A stretch of 64,000 bases of DNA from Sphingomonas sp. TDK1 (lineage in GTDB: Bacteria > Pseudomonadota > Alphaproteobacteria > Sphingomonadales > Sphingomonadaceae). The notes beneath the pieces are model-generated. The model was given only the letters and a program-made list of their open reading frames with translations. It was not told the origin of the DNA and ran no database searches. Positions 17,820 to 25,927 of the stretch are shown in pieces. The DNA lies in the NCBI RefSeq assembly GCF_001650735.1, contig NZ_LXVY01000001.1:186001-250000 (forward strand), given 5' to 3'. The stretch's first letter is position 1, and each line of letters begins with the position of its first letter. The position numbers were made by a program, and so were the translations under genes.

Positions 17820-19139
17820 ATGGCCGACCTTTTCGCGACCCACGAACAACCCGCCGCCGACTCGCCCCCTGCCGGCGGCCCGCTTGCCGATCGCCTGCGT
17901 CCGCAGAAGCTTGACGAAGTGGTCGGTCAGGAACATCTCACCGGGCCACAGGGCGCGATCGGGCGGATGGTCGCGGCGGGCAAGCTCAGCTCGATCATCT
18001 TCTGGGGTCCGCCGGGCACCGGCAAGACCACCATGTCGCGCCTGCTCGCCGATGCGGTGGGGCTACGCTTCGTCGCCATCTCCGCCGTGTTCTCGGGTGT
18101 TGCCGACCTCAAGAAGGTGTTCGCCGAGGCGCGCGACCATGCCCGGATCGGCAAGCGCACCCTGCTGTTCGTGGACGAGATCCACCGCTTCAATCGTGCG
18201 CAGCAGGACGGCTTCCTGCCCTATGTCGAGGACGGCACCGTCACGCTGGTCGGCGCCACGACCGAGAACCCCTCGTTCGAGCTCAACGCCGCCTTGCTCA
18301 GCCGCGCCCAGGTGCTGATCCTCCATCGCCTCGACCATGCGGCGCTGAGCCAGCTGCTCGATCGCGCCGAGGCGCTGGAGGAACGCCCCCTGCCTCTTAC
18401 GCCTGAAGCACGCGACGCGCTGGTGGCGAGCGCGGACGGCGACGGCCGCTTCCTGCTCAACCAGGCCGAGACGCTCTTCTCCGTGCAGTTCGAGGCGCCG
18501 CTCGATCCCGCCGGGCTTTCCGCCTTTCTCCAGCGCCGCGTCGCGGTCTACGACAAGGATCGCGAGGGGCATTACAACCTGATCTCGGCGCTGCATAAAT
18601 CGGTGCGCGGCTCCGATCCGCAGGCGGCGCTCTATTATCTCGCACGCATGCTCACCGCGGGCGAGGAGCCGCTGTACCTGCTCCGCCGCCTCGTCCGCAT
18701 GGCCGTGGAGGACATCGGCATGGCCGATCCCAACGCGCTGGTGCAGTGCATGGCAGCCAAGGACACCTATGATTTTCTCGGCTCGCCGGAGGGGGAGCTG
18801 GCGATCGTCCAAGCCTGTCTCTACCTGGCGACAGCCCCCAAATCGAACGCCGCCTACAAGGCGCAGAAAGCGGCCTGGAAGGTGGCGAAGGAAACCGGCT
18901 CGCTGATGCCGCCGCAGAACATCCTCAACGCGCCGACCAAGCTGATGAAGCAGATCGGCTACGGCACCGGCTATACCTACGACCATGACGCCGAGGGCGG
19001 CTTCTCCGGCGACAATTACTGGCCGGCAGAGATGGAGCCGCAGACCTTCTACACCCCCACCGATCGCGGGCACGAGAAGCGCGTGGCCGAGCGGCTCGCC
19101 TGGTGGGCGGCGATGCGGGAGCAACGGCGCGATGGATGA
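17820..19139 (+). CDS. rarA: replication-associated recombination protein A (RarA/MgsA)
   Basis: A 439-residue AAA+ ATPase that acts at stalled replication forks. It has Walker A (GPPGTGKT, residues 63-70), Walker B (LLFVDEIHRF, near 115-124), sensor 1 (LVGATTENPSF) and the C-terminal helical MgsA domain ending in LNAPTKLMKQIGYG and YWPAEM. Length and motif order agree with E. coli RarA. The start ATG at 17820 (MADLFATHE) fits; the long open frame upstream is not conserved. Its last 8 bp overlap the MmcQ-like gene. Confidence 0.94.
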   Translation: MADLFATHEQPAADSPPAGGPLADRLRPQKLDEVVGQEHLTGPQGAIGRMVAAGKLSSIIFWGPPGTGKTTMSRLLADAVGLRFVAISAVFSGVADLKKVFAEARDHARIGKRTLLFVDEIHRFNRAQQDGFLPYVEDGTVTLVGATTENPSFELNAALLSRAQVLILHRLDHAALSQLLDRAEALEERPLPLTPEARDALVASADGDGRFLLNQAETLFSVQFEAPLDPAGLSAFLQRRVAVYDKDREGHYNLISALHKSVRGSDPQAALYYLARMLTAGEEPLYLLRRLVRMAVEDIGMADPNALVQCMAAKDTYDFLGSPEGELAIVQACLYLATAPKSNAAYKAQKAAWKVAKETGSLMPPQNILNAPTKLMKQIGYGTGYTYDHDAEGGFSGDNYWPAEMEPQTFYTPTDRGHEKRVAERLAWWAAMREQRRDG

Positions 19140-19479
19140 TTGGGAGGATGCCTGTGCCTATGCGTGTTCGCTGCCGGAGGTCGAGATCGGCAGCTGGTGG
19201 AACACGCCCTGTCCGAAGATCAACGGCAAGGGGCTGCTTTCGCCCAGCCGGGAGCCGGGCAGCTTTGGGCTGATGATCCGCCAAGACGAGAAGCCGATGC
19301 TGCTAGAGACCGATCCCGAGACCTTCTGGCAGACCGATCATTATCGCAACTACCCGATGCTGCTCGTCCGCTACGGCACGTCGGCACGCGCGCGGATCGA
19401 GCTCTACATACAGCGCGCCTGGTGGGATCGCGCAAAGAAAGCACAACGCCTCGCCGCCGGTCTGGGAACGCGCCCCTGA
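19132..19479 (+). CDS. MmcQ/YjbR family DNA-binding protein
   Basis: A 115-residue protein. The family signature is visible as ACSLPEVEIGSWWNTPCPKI near 10-29 and a YRNYPMLLVRY segment near 72. MmcQ/YjbR proteins adopt the CyaY-like double-wing fold and are about 115 residues; their DNA binding is suggested but their role is unknown. The start is set by the 8-bp overlap with rarA, which indicates translational coupling. Confidence 0.85.
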   Translation: MDDWEDACAYACSLPEVEIGSWWNTPCPKINGKGLLSPSREPGSFGLMIRQDEKPMLLETDPETFWQTDHYRNYPMLLVRYGTSARARIELYIQRAWWDRAKKAQRLAAGLGTRP

Positions 19480-20336
19480 CCCTCACCGATTTCATTGCGA
19501 TCGACTGGTCCGGCCAGGCGGTCGAGCGCCCCAAGGGGCTGGCAGTGGCCCATGCGCGCGCCGGTGACGCGGCACCGACACTGATCGACCGGCCCTGGTC
19601 GCGCGTCGATATCCTAGCTTTTCTCGACCAACTGGCAGAGTCTGGTACGCGGGCGCTGATCGGCCTGGACCTGTCCCCGGCATTCCCCTTCGCCGACGCG
19701 GGCGCTTATTTTCCCGGCTGGGAAGAAAGCCCTGCCGATGGACCCAAGCTGTGGGCGCTGGTCGAGCGGGTTTCCGAGGCAGATCCCCACCTCGCCGCCA
19801 GCAGCTTCGTTCGACATCCCGAGGCGCGTCGCCACTTCCGTCAGACGGGCGATTGCGGCGACCTGTTTCCCGGAGGACGCGGCCGGTTCCGCGTCTGCGA
19901 GTTCGGCCAGGAAAAGATGGCGCTCTCGCCCTACAGCTGCTTCAATCTAGTCGGCGCAAGTCAGGTGGGAAAATCGAGCCTCACCGGCATGCGCGTGCTG
20001 CACCGTTTGCGCGGACGCATCGGAATGTGGCCTTTCGACCCGTTGCCGGAAACCGGCCCTGTTTTGGTGGAGATATACACCTCGCTCGCTGCGCGGCTAG
20101 CGGGGATGCGCAAGGGCATTTCCAAGATCCGCGACGCGGAGACGCTGAATATCATGCTAGCCGCCTTCGGCTCTGCCCCGCACGCACCGCTGCCGCGCTA
20201 TGACGATCACGCGACCGACGCGATCCTGAGCGCCGCCTGGCTGCGAGTGGCAGCAAGGCAAGCGCCGCTATGGCATCCCGCAGGGCTGACGCCCGAACTT
20301 GCCCGCACCGAGGGCTGGACGTTCGGCGTGCCCTGA
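19422..20336 (+). CDS. DUF429-like / RNase H-fold predicted nuclease
   Basis: About 285-304 residues. The conserved core begins with DFIAIDWSG, an RNase-H-like first strand with a catalytic Asp, and ends with YDDHATDAILSAAWLR, where Asp residues could complete the metal site. This resembles DUF429/predicted RNase H families. No ATG, GTG or TTG lies just before the core. The GTG at 19422 overlaps the previous gene by 58 bp; a CTG at 19476 (CTGA overlap with the previous stop) would give MTLTDFIAIDWSG and may be the true start. It precedes cutC by 44 bp. Confidence 0.65.
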   Translation: MGSRKESTTPRRRSGNAPLTLTDFIAIDWSGQAVERPKGLAVAHARAGDAAPTLIDRPWSRVDILAFLDQLAESGTRALIGLDLSPAFPFADAGAYFPGWEESPADGPKLWALVERVSEADPHLAASSFVRHPEARRHFRQTGDCGDLFPGGRGRFRVCEFGQEKMALSPYSCFNLVGASQVGKSSLTGMRVLHRLRGRIGMWPFDPLPETGPVLVEIYTSLAARLAGMRKGISKIRDAETLNIMLAAFGSAPHAPLPRYDDHATDAILSAAWLRVAARQAPLWHPAGLTPELARTEGWTFGVP

Positions 20337-20380
20337 GGAATAGGACTTTTCTAGAACCTTCCTTGCTGGGCCGAATACCT

Positions 20381-21121
20381 ATGCGTCGATCGCTCGAAGT
20401 CTGTGTGGAAGACATTGCCGGAGTAGAGGCGGCCGTGGCGGGCGGCGCGGACCGGATCGAGCTGTGCGCGGCGCTGGCGGTTGGGGGCCTTACCCCGCCC
20501 GCTTCGTTGATCGCGGCGGCCGCGAAGGCGCCGATACCCGTCCATCTGCTCGCGCGCCCCCGCGACGGCAATTTCGTCTATACCGCCGCCGAGGCGGGGC
20601 TGGTAGCAGCCGACATTCGCGCCGCGTCCGAGGCGGGCCTCGCCGGAGTAGTGATCGGTGCCAGCTGCGTCGACCATCATCTCGACGCTGAAGTGCTGGC
20701 CGCATGGATCGCGGTCGCCAGGAGCGGCAGCCGACCGCTTTCGCTCACGCTGCATCGCGCCTTCGATCTGTGCCCCGATCCCGTGGCGTCGCTGGAAACG
20801 GCGATTGCCCTCGGCTTCGATCGGATCCTCACCTCCGGCTGCACACCCAAGGCAATCGACGGGCGGGAGATGCTGGCCAAGCTCGTCGCAGCCGCAGGCG
20901 ATCGCCTCACCATCCTGGCAGGGAGCGGCGTCGACGCGACAACGCTGCCGCCGATTCTAAATACGGGCGTGCGCGAGGTCCATGCCTCGTGCAGAAGCCC
21001 GCAGGAAACTGCGAACGCCCGGGAAATCGCGTTCGGATTCCAGACAGGACCACGCCTCGCTACCGATGCGAAGAAGGTTCGTGCCCTGCGTAAATTGCTG
21101 GACGCGCAAGCTAGCGCTTGA
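20381..21121 (+). CDS. cutC: CutC family copper homeostasis protein
   Basis: A 246-residue TIM-barrel protein. The start MRRSLEVCVEDIAG fits the CutC family, with GGADRIELCAALAVGGLTP near 21-39, a HLLARPRDGNF motif near 58 and HRAFDLCPDP near 124. CutC was linked to copper tolerance in E. coli, but its enzymatic role is debated. The ATG at 20381 is chosen because the upstream open frame lies inside the previous gene. Its stop overlaps a putative promoter for the GlcNAc operon. Confidence 0.87.
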   Translation: MRRSLEVCVEDIAGVEAAVAGGADRIELCAALAVGGLTPPASLIAAAAKAPIPVHLLARPRDGNFVYTAAEAGLVAADIRAASEAGLAGVVIGASCVDHHLDAEVLAAWIAVARSGSRPLSLTLHRAFDLCPDPVASLETAIALGFDRILTSGCTPKAIDGREMLAKLVAAAGDRLTILAGSGVDATTLPPILNTGVREVHASCRSPQETANAREIAFGFQTGPRLATDAKKVRALRKLLDAQASA

Positions 21122-21146
21122 ACAATACCAATATGTAACTTATCCC
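21118..21146 (+). promoter_or_regulatory. candidate promoter of the nag operon, with a TACCAA half-site in the spacer
   Basis: TTGAAC (21118-21123), a 17-bp spacer and TATCCC (21141-21146) form a plausible -35/-10 pair ahead of nagB. The spacer contains AATACCAAT, a half-site of the TTGGTA...TACCAA element seen before the GH20 gene. This would allow GntR repression. No perfect inverted repeat is present here. Confidence 0.35.
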
Positions 21147-21171
21147 TGATTCTGTCATAGCCAGTGGAGGC

Positions 21172-22230
21172 ATGGGGGACATGATCGCCGAAATCGAAAA
21201 GCCCGCAGGTGGCACGACGCTGATGGCGTCGGAGGCTGCTGAAGCCGGTGCGGCAGTTCGCCGCCTGCTTGACGCGAATGGCCCCGCCCTCGCCGCGCTG
21301 GCGCGGGACCTGCGTGCCAATACCCCCGCGCTGGTCGTCACGTGCGCGCGCGGTTCGTCCGATCATTCGGCGACCTACGGCAAATATCTGATCGAGACTT
21401 TGATCGGCGTGCCGGTCGCCTCGGCGGCGCCGTCGGTGGCATCGGTGTTCGAGGCTTCGGTCGCCACCACGCGCGCGCTTTGCATCGCCGTGTCGCAGAG
21501 CGGCCGTAGCCCGGATCTGCTCGCCACGGTGAAGGCATATCAGGATGCCGGCGCTCGCGTGGTCGCCTTCGTGAACGACGAGGAATCGCCGCTCGCGGCG
21601 ATGGCCGACACCACGATCGGGCTCAAGGCGGGCCCGGAGCGATCGGTCGCCGCCACCAAGTCTTACATCACCGCGCTGGCGGCTTTCGCCGCGCTGGTCG
21701 CCGAATGGGCACAGGACGAAGCGCTGGCGACCGCTTTGACAGCGCTGCCCGCGCAGCTGGAACGGGCCCGAGACTTCGACTGGAGCCCGGTCGTCGACAC
21801 GCTGCGCAATGCCACCAACCTGTTCGTGATCGGTCGCGGCTACAGCTTCGCCGTAGCCCAGGAAGCAGCACTGAAGTTCAAGGAAACCTGCAGCCTGCAC
21901 GCCGAAGCGTTCAGTGCCGCCGAAGTCCGCCATGGCCCGATGGCAATCGTGGGTGACGGCTTCCCGGTGCTCGCATTCGCAACGTCGGACACCGCAGGCG
22001 ACAGCGTCCGGGAAGCATGTGCCGAGTTCGCCGAACGCGGCGCGCGTATCTGCCTGGCAGATGCCAAGGCGAACGACGCCTCGCCGCTGCCGGTGATCGC
22101 CGCCCACCCTGCGGTGGAGCCGATCCTGATGGTCCAGAGCTTCTACCCGATGGTGAACGCACTTTCACTGGCGCGCGGCAACAATCCCGATGCGCCGCTA
22201 TATCTCCGCAAGGTAACCGAGACTCGATGA
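21172..22230 (+). CDS. nagB-II: SIS-domain glucosamine-6-phosphate deaminase (NagB-II type)
   Basis: A 352-residue double-SIS-domain protein. It has the phosphosugar-binding CARGSSDHSATYGKY near 58 and a VSQSGRSPDLLA near 101 in the first domain, and IGRGYSFAVAQEAALKFKETC with EVRHGPM in the second. This is the pattern of the GlmS isomerase half, without the glutaminase domain. NagB-II enzymes use this fold to deaminate GlcN-6-P to fructose-6-P. The GGAGG at 21166-21170 is 1 nt from this ATG, so the ATG at 21181 (MIAEIEKP) may be the true start. First gene of the nag operon. Confidence 0.88.
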   Translation: MGDMIAEIEKPAGGTTLMASEAAEAGAAVRRLLDANGPALAALARDLRANTPALVVTCARGSSDHSATYGKYLIETLIGVPVASAAPSVASVFEASVATTRALCIAVSQSGRSPDLLATVKAYQDAGARVVAFVNDEESPLAAMADTTIGLKAGPERSVAATKSYITALAAFAALVAEWAQDEALATALTALPAQLERARDFDWSPVVDTLRNATNLFVIGRGYSFAVAQEAALKFKETCSLHAEAFSAAEVRHGPMAIVGDGFPVLAFATSDTAGDSVREACAEFAERGARICLADAKANDASPLPVIAAHPAVEPILMVQSFYPMVNALSLARGNNPDAPLYLRKVTETR

Positions 22231-23360
22231 GCAGTTTCCGCTTCGTCAACGGCCATGTCATCACCGCCGCCGGCACGCTGCCGGAAGCCGTGATCGAAGT
22301 CGATCAGGGCCGCATCGTCTCTATCGCATCCGAAGGCACCGGCACCGACACGATCGACCTGGATGGTGGCTGGATCGTTCCCGGTTTCATCGACGTCCAG
22401 GTCAATGGCGGCGGCGGCGTGCTGTTCAATGATGTGCCGACGGTGGAAGGCATTGCCGCCATCGGCGCGGCGCATGCAACGTTCGGCACCACGGCCTTCC
22501 TGCCGACGCTGATCAGCGACGTTCCCGAAGTGATCGCCAAGGCGCTCGATGCAGCCGATGCCGCGATCGAGGCAGGCGTGCCTGGCTGCGTGGGCGTGCA
22601 CATCGAGGGCCCGATCCTCAACAAGGCGCGCAAGGGCATCCACGATGCGGGCAAGTTCCGTGGCCTGGACACCGCCATGGTCGAACTGCTCGGCCGCCCG
22701 CGCCGCGGCAAGGTGCTGGTGACGCTCGCGCCTGAGATGGTCGACCTCGCCGATGTCCGCCGCCTGGCGGAGGCCGGCGTGCTGCTCGCGATCGGCCATA
22801 GCGACGCCACCTATGAGACCGCGGTTGCCGCCTTCGAGGCCGGCATGACCGGCGTCACGCATCTCTACAACGCGATGTCGCCGCTGCTCCACCGCGCGCC
22901 TGGCGTGGTGGGTGCCTCGCTCGAGAACCAGACTGCCTATTGCGGCATCATTCCCGACGGCTTCCATGTCCATGACGCGGCGCTGCGCATCGCGCTGCAC
23001 GCGCGGCCGCACGATCGCTTCGTGCTGGTTACCGACGCAATGCCCAATGTAGGCTCGGACATGACGTCGTTCGATCTGCACGGCCAGCATATCCGCGTCG
23101 AAGGCGGGCGGCTGCTCGGCGTCGACGGTACGTTGGCGGGCTCGGCGCTCGACATGACCGGCGCGTTCCGCCACATGGTCACCCGCATCGGCACGTCGCC
23201 CGAAGATACCGCGATGATGGCCGCCGCCAGCCCCGCCGCCTTCCTCGGCCTGTCGCACGAACGCGGCACGCTTGCGCCCGGCCTGCGCGCCGACTGGGTG
23301 CAGATGACCCGCGACTTCCAGCCCGCCGGTTGCTGGATCGGCGCAACCCGCTTCCCCTGA
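22227..23360 (+). CDS. nagA: N-acetylglucosamine-6-phosphate deacetylase
   Basis: A 377-residue amidohydrolase that deacetylates GlcNAc-6-P, the second step of the pathway. Metal ligands and motifs in order: HIEGP with Glu127, GHSDA with His191, THLYNAM with His212, and the catalytic Asp270 in VLVTDAM. The N-terminal VPGFIDVQVNG motif is also typical. The ATG overlaps the nagB-II stop (ATGA), indicating translational coupling. Confidence 0.95.
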   Translation: MSSFRFVNGHVITAAGTLPEAVIEVDQGRIVSIASEGTGTDTIDLDGGWIVPGFIDVQVNGGGGVLFNDVPTVEGIAAIGAAHATFGTTAFLPTLISDVPEVIAKALDAADAAIEAGVPGCVGVHIEGPILNKARKGIHDAGKFRGLDTAMVELLGRPRRGKVLVTLAPEMVDLADVRRLAEAGVLLAIGHSDATYETAVAAFEAGMTGVTHLYNAMSPLLHRAPGVVGASLENQTAYCGIIPDGFHVHDAALRIALHARPHDRFVLVTDAMPNVGSDMTSFDLHGQHIRVEGGRLLGVDGTLAGSALDMTGAFRHMVTRIGTSPEDTAMMAAASPAAFLGLSHERGTLAPGLRADWVQMTRDFQPAGCWIGATRFP

Positions 23361-23377
23361 GCCCACGGAGACCCGCC

Positions 23378-25927
23378 CTGAGCACGATCGCGCCGCCCTC
23401 TTCCCATGACGACGCCAAGGCCGGGGCCCTCGCCATCGGCGCACCGATGGCCGGCTGGCTGATGCCGCTGGAGGAGGTTCCAGACCCCGTCTTCGCGCAG
23501 CGAATGCTGGGTGACGGCGTGGCGATCGATCCTACCGAAGGCTGCCTCTACGCGCCCTGCGACGGTGAAGTGACGGTACTGCAGCCGACCGGCCACGCGA
23601 TCACCCTGCGCGCCGGCGACGGCATGGAACTGCTGATGCACATCGGCATCGACACGGTGCAACTGGGCGGCGCCGGCTTCGATCCGCAGGTGAAGGTGGG
23701 CGATCGGGTGCGCGCAGGCCAGGCCCTGATCCGCTTCGACCTAGACGCAGTGGTATGCGGCGCACCGTCCGTGGTGACGCCGGTGCTACTGATCGCACAG
23801 GACGGCCTGACGATCACGGGCAAGCACGGCGGCGGCATGGTTGCACCGGGAGAGCCAATCTTCGCGATCCGGCGCGGCGATGTCTCGGCCGAGGCGAGTA
23901 CAGAAGCCGTGGGTGAAACCGCCTTCCGCGACGTGATCGTGCCGCTGGCGCACGGCATCCACGCCCGCCCCGCCGCAAAGCTGCGCGAAGTGCTGGTACC
24001 GTTCGCCGCCAAGGTGACGATCACCAAGGGCACGCAGAGCGCCGATGCGCGGAGCCCGGTGCGGCTGATGACGCTGGGCATCAAGCTGGGCGATGCGATC
24101 CGCATCACCGCCGAGGGCGGCCGCGCCGACGAAGCTGCGGCAACACTCGCCGCGCTGATCGAAAGCGGCATGGGCGAGAAGGCCGATCCCACAACCGCTG
24201 CGGCGCCCTCTCCTGCCGCGGCCGTCATCGTTTCGCCGACAGCAAATGAGCCTGGCCTGCTCGCGGGCGTGCCCGCCGCGCCGGGCCTCGCCATCGGAAC
24301 CGCCCGCTTCTTCCGCCTGCCGGAACTGACGATCGATCCGATCGGCAAGGGCGCGAGCCTAGAGCGCGCGCGGCTGGAGGATGGCATTGCCCGCGTCATT
24401 CGGGCGATCGATGGCGATCTGAGCCACGCAGCCGGTCCGATGCGTTCGATCCTGGCTGCGCATCGCTCGATGCTCGACGATCACGAGCTGCTGGAGGCCG
24501 CGCGTCAGGCGATCCTCGACGGTGCCAGCGCCGGCATGGCGTGGCGCCAGGCAGTGCGTCCCCAGGCCGAACTGCTCCGCCAGAGCGGCGACGCGCATCT
24601 CGCCGAACGGGCCGACGACATGGTCGACCTGGAGCGCCGGGTCATCTCGGCGATCGAGGGCGTACAGGACGCCCCACTGTCGTTCCCGCCCGATACCATT
24701 CTTCTGGCCGACGACCTCCTGCCCTCGCAGGTAACCGCGCTCGATCCGGCACAGGTGCGCGGCTTCTGCACGGTGCGCGGCGGCCCGACGTCACACGTCG
24801 CCATCCTCGCCGCGAGCCTGGGCATTCCTGCCCTCGTGGCGATGGGCGCACCGTTGCGCGCCGTGCGGGAAAGCGAGACGGTCATCCTCGATGCCACCGC
24901 AGGCACGCTCCGGGTGGCACCGACCGGAACCCAACGCAGCGACGCTCGGACCCGCGTCGATGCCCGCGCCGCCGCGCTGGCGGCCGCGCGGGCCGCAGCT
25001 GGCGCGCAGGCCAAGCTCGCCGACGGCACGCGCATTGAAGTGTTCGCCAATCTCGGTTCGGTACGCGATGCCGAGCGTGCGGTGGCGGCGGGTGCCGAGG
25101 GCAGCGGCCTGCTGCGGACCGAATTCCTGTTCCTCGATCGCGAGACGCCCCCCGGCGTCGCCGAGCAGACCGCCGAATATCAGGCGATCGCAGACGCGCT
25201 GCAGGGCCGCCCGCTGATCATCCGCCTGCTCGACATCGGCGGCGACAAGCCCGCGCCTTATCTGCCGATCGCGGCGGAGGAGAATCCGGCGCTGGGGCTG
25301 CGCGGCATCCGTGTCGGCCTCGCCCATCCGCAGGTCCTTGAAGACCAGCTACGCGCGATCCTGGGCGTGCGCCCGATCGGCATCGCTAAGATCATGCTGC
25401 CGATGATCGCCAGCGTAGGCGAGCTGCGCGCGGTTCGGGCGGTTCTCGATCGCCTGCGCGGCGAGCTCGGCATCGTCGAGAATGTCGAGCTCGGCATCAT
25501 GGTCGAGACGCCGGCCGCGGCCGCAACCGCCGACCTACTCGCCGCCGAAGCCGACTTCCTGTCGATCGGCACCAACGATCTCACCCAGTACACGCTCGCC
25601 ATGGACCGCGGGAACCCGGCGGTGGCCAGCGGCATCGACGGGCTCCACCCGGCGGTGCTGCGCCTGATCGCCGATACCTGCCGGGGCGCCAGCGCAAAGG
25701 GCCGCTGGGTCGGCGTGTGCGGCGGACTTGCCTCCGATCCGCTGGCGGTGCCGATCCTGGTCGGCCTCGGTGTCACCGAGCTTTCCGCCACCGTCTCGGT
25801 GGTGCCGGAAGTGAAGGCGCTGCTCGCTACCCTCACGCTGGAGCGCGCCCGCGCCCATGCCGCCGCCGCGCTGGCCTGCGCCACCGCCGCCGATGTCCGC
25901 CGCCTTGCCCGGGAATTCACCGCATGA
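23378..25927 (+). CDS. fused PTS EIIA(Glc-type)-HPr-Enzyme I
   Basis: An 849-residue fusion that carries all the soluble phosphocarriers for GlcNAc uptake. EIIA-Glc-like domain with His88 in LMHIGIDT; HPr domain with His195 in GIHARPA; Enzyme I with the active His473 in GGPTSHVAI and a C-terminal PEP-binding domain. All three phosphoacceptor histidines are present. No ATG sits at the domain start. A CTG at 23378 has GGAG 7 bp upstream and follows the nagA stop by 17 bp, so a CTG start is likely; TTG at 23330 or ATG at 23447 are alternatives. Confidence 0.9.
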   Translation: MSTIAPPSSHDDAKAGALAIGAPMAGWLMPLEEVPDPVFAQRMLGDGVAIDPTEGCLYAPCDGEVTVLQPTGHAITLRAGDGMELLMHIGIDTVQLGGAGFDPQVKVGDRVRAGQALIRFDLDAVVCGAPSVVTPVLLIAQDGLTITGKHGGGMVAPGEPIFAIRRGDVSAEASTEAVGETAFRDVIVPLAHGIHARPAAKLREVLVPFAAKVTITKGTQSADARSPVRLMTLGIKLGDAIRITAEGGRADEAAATLAALIESGMGEKADPTTAAAPSPAAAVIVSPTANEPGLLAGVPAAPGLAIGTARFFRLPELTIDPIGKGASLERARLEDGIARVIRAIDGDLSHAAGPMRSILAAHRSMLDDHELLEAARQAILDGASAGMAWRQAVRPQAELLRQSGDAHLAERADDMVDLERRVISAIEGVQDAPLSFPPDTILLADDLLPSQVTALDPAQVRGFCTVRGGPTSHVAILAASLGIPALVAMGAPLRAVRESETVILDATAGTLRVAPTGTQRSDARTRVDARAAALAAARAAAGAQAKLADGTRIEVFANLGSVRDAERAVAAGAEGSGLLRTEFLFLDRETPPGVAEQTAEYQAIADALQGRPLIIRLLDIGGDKPAPYLPIAAEENPALGLRGIRVGLAHPQVLEDQLRAILGVRPIGIAKIMLPMIASVGELRAVRAVLDRLRGELGIVENVELGIMVETPAAAATADLLAAEADFLSIGTNDLTQYTLAMDRGNPAVASGIDGLHPAVLRLIADTCRGASAKGRWVGVCGGLASDPLAVPILVGLGVTELSATVSVVPEVKALLATLTLERARAHAAAALACATAADVRRLAREFTA

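Noticed and set aside
19140..19421. Extension of the DUF429-like frame upstream to 19140
   Set aside because: This part is read out of frame through the MmcQ-like gene, with no conserved motif.
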